Assembly: GCA_037442565.1 (NCBI GenBank)
Contig: JBBIQA010000002.1
Location: 1-64,000, forward strand
DNA length: 64,000 bases
From: PALSA-911 sp037442565
GTDB taxonomy: Bacteria > Pseudomonadota > Alphaproteobacteria > Acetobacterales > Acetobacteraceae
Direction of reading: 5' to 3'
The translations under genes and the position numbers were made by a program. Of this stretch, positions 63,251 through 64,000 are shown piece after piece (positions within the stretch are counted from its first letter, which is position 1; the number at the start of each line of letters is the position of its first letter). The notes beneath the pieces are model-generated. The model had not been told where the DNA came from. It made no database searches and saw only the letters and a list, made by a program, of their open reading frames with translations.

Positions 63251-64000
63251 GCCGCCAGCCCCCGCCAAGCCGCCAGCGCCCGGTCGCGTCCGGCGGCAAG
63301 ATCGATCACCGGCTGTGGATAGGTCCGGCCCAGCGCGATCCCGGCCGCGGCCAGCACCGCGGTCGGCGCCTCCCAGGGCGCGTGCAGGTACTTGTCGCCG
63401 AGCCGCGCCAGCTCCGGCACGAACCGGCGCACGTAGCTGCCGTCAGGGTCGAATTTCTGCCCCTGCAGCACCGGGTTGAATACCCGGAAATACGGCGCCG
63501 CGTCCGCGCCGCTGCCGGCCACCCATTGCCAGCTGGCGGCGTTGGCGGACAGGTCCGCATCCACCAGCGTGTCCCAGAACCACGCCTCGCCTGCCTGCCA
63601 GGGCAGCAGCAGATGCTTGGTCAGGAACGAGGCCACGATCATCCGCACGCGGTTGTGCATCCAGCCGGTCTGCCAGAGCTGGCGCATGCCGGCATCGACG
63701 ATGGGAATGCCGGTCTGCCCGCGCTGCCAGGCCGCCAGCCCCGCCGCATCGTCGCGCCATGGCATGCCGGCGAAATTCTTCCGCAATGGCTGCTCCGGAA
63801 GGTCCGGATGATGCCACAGCTGATAGATGGAGAATTCGCGCCAGAGCAGCTCCGATTGGAACACCGCCAGCCCCTCGCCGGCGCCTCCGGAAGCGGCTTC
63901 GGCCGCGAACCAGACCTGGGCCAGCGAAATCTCGCCCCAGGCGATATGCGGCGACAGCATCGAGGTGCCATCGATCCCCGGCAGGTTGCGGCGCGCGGCA
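63247..64000 (-). CDS. phrB: Deoxyribodipyrimidine photolyase (N-terminus beyond window)
   Basis: The C-terminal 250 residues of a cryptochrome/photolyase are visible. The FAD-binding region shows LSPHIAWGEISLAQVW, ELLWREFSIYQL, GIPIVDAGMRQLWQTGWMHN and RVRMIVASFLTKHLLLPWQA, the long signature. ASWQWVAGSGADAAPYFRVF and NPVLQGQKFDPDGSYVRRFV follow. It repairs cyclobutane pyrimidine dimers with light and FADH. The frame is open to the right edge, where the antenna domain continues. Downstream it overlaps the metallophosphatase gene by 4 bp. Confidence 0.95.
   Translation of the reverse strand, partial: AARRNLPGIDGTSMLSPHIAWGEISLAQVWFAAEAASGGAGEGLAVFQSELLWREFSIYQLWHHPDLPEQPLRKNFAGMPWRDDAAGLAAWQRGQTGIPIVDAGMRQLWQTGWMHNRVRMIVASFLTKHLLLPWQAGEAWFWDTLVDADLSANAASWQWVAGSGADAAPYFRVFNPVLQGQKFDPDGSYVRRFVPELARLGDKYLHAPWEAPTAVLAAAGIALGRTYPQPVIDLAAGRDRALAAWRGLAA

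Overview
The window is GC-rich, densely coding DNA from an alphaproteobacterium. A Rhodospirillales/Acetobacteraceae-type organism is my best guess, from the aerobic-type cobalamin genes (cobG, cobN, cobW), several family III CoA-transferases and the general gene style. No rRNA or marker protein fixes the taxon. Four runs of exactly 100 N (18930-19029, 32521-32620, 37588-37687, 43057-43156) are assembly gaps. Each cuts one or two genes, and the missing protein shows that the true gaps are larger than 100 bp. Every long frame read across a gap is an artefact. I see no tRNA, rRNA, CRISPR array, insertion sequence or prophage.

Layout. 1-15 kb: a TetR regulator running off the left edge, a hydantoin-racemase-like protein, a Met/His-rich secreted protein, N-formylglutamate amidohydrolase, a cupin, a plasmid-type RepA_C initiator protein with a small partner, a thioesterase, an MDR oxidoreductase, a three-gene ABC importer (SsuABC/TauABC type) with a linked kynurenine-formamidase-like hydrolase, a RodZ-C-domain membrane protein and a FUSC exporter. 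15-30 kb: a GTP cyclohydrolase II paralogue fused by a 4-bp overlap to uracil phosphoribosyltransferase (the URC uracil-catabolism signature), then a minus-strand block (nitroreductase, GMC oxidoreductase, amino-acid-type binding protein, BtpA/SgcQ protein). Acyl-CoA and organic-acid genes follow: enoyl-CoA hydratase, MFS carrier, MaoC-like protein, enolase-superfamily enzyme, CoA-transferase plus ThDP enzyme, TauD-type dioxygenase and an epimerase.

30-50.5 kb is a nearly complete late cobalamin pathway on both strands with eight strand switches. Present are cobI, cobG, cobJ, cobM, cobK, cobL, cobH, cobB, cobN, cobO, cobQ, cbiB, the threonine-phosphate decarboxylase, cobU, cobT, cobS, an alpha-ribazole phosphatase, cobE and cobW. 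CbiD replaces CobF as the C1 methyltransferase. A clear cobalamin riboswitch on the minus strand (45637-45834) heads the DUF1636-cobW-cobN-cobG-cobH-cobI-cobJ operon. CobS/CobT chelatase subunits, CobA and BluB are not in the window.

50.5-64 kb: another CoA-transferase, a remarkable palindromic intergenic element of about 280 bp, arginine deiminase with an arginine/ornithine-type antiporter, an Asp/Glu racemase, a glycerophosphodiester phosphodiesterase, and an AT-rich 470-bp region with a perfect DnaA box and several symmetric motifs next to citrate synthase. A minus-strand run then encodes a membrane-anchored thermonuclease-like protein, a degenerate CYTH plus CHAD protein, a SixA-like phosphatase, a metallophosphatase and a photolyase running off the right edge.

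The observations most worth follow-up are the chromosomal RepA_C gene, the RodZ-like protein without its HTH domain, the large palindrome, the origin-like region, the tandem-repeat signal peptide, and the hybrid, strand-switching B12 cluster.
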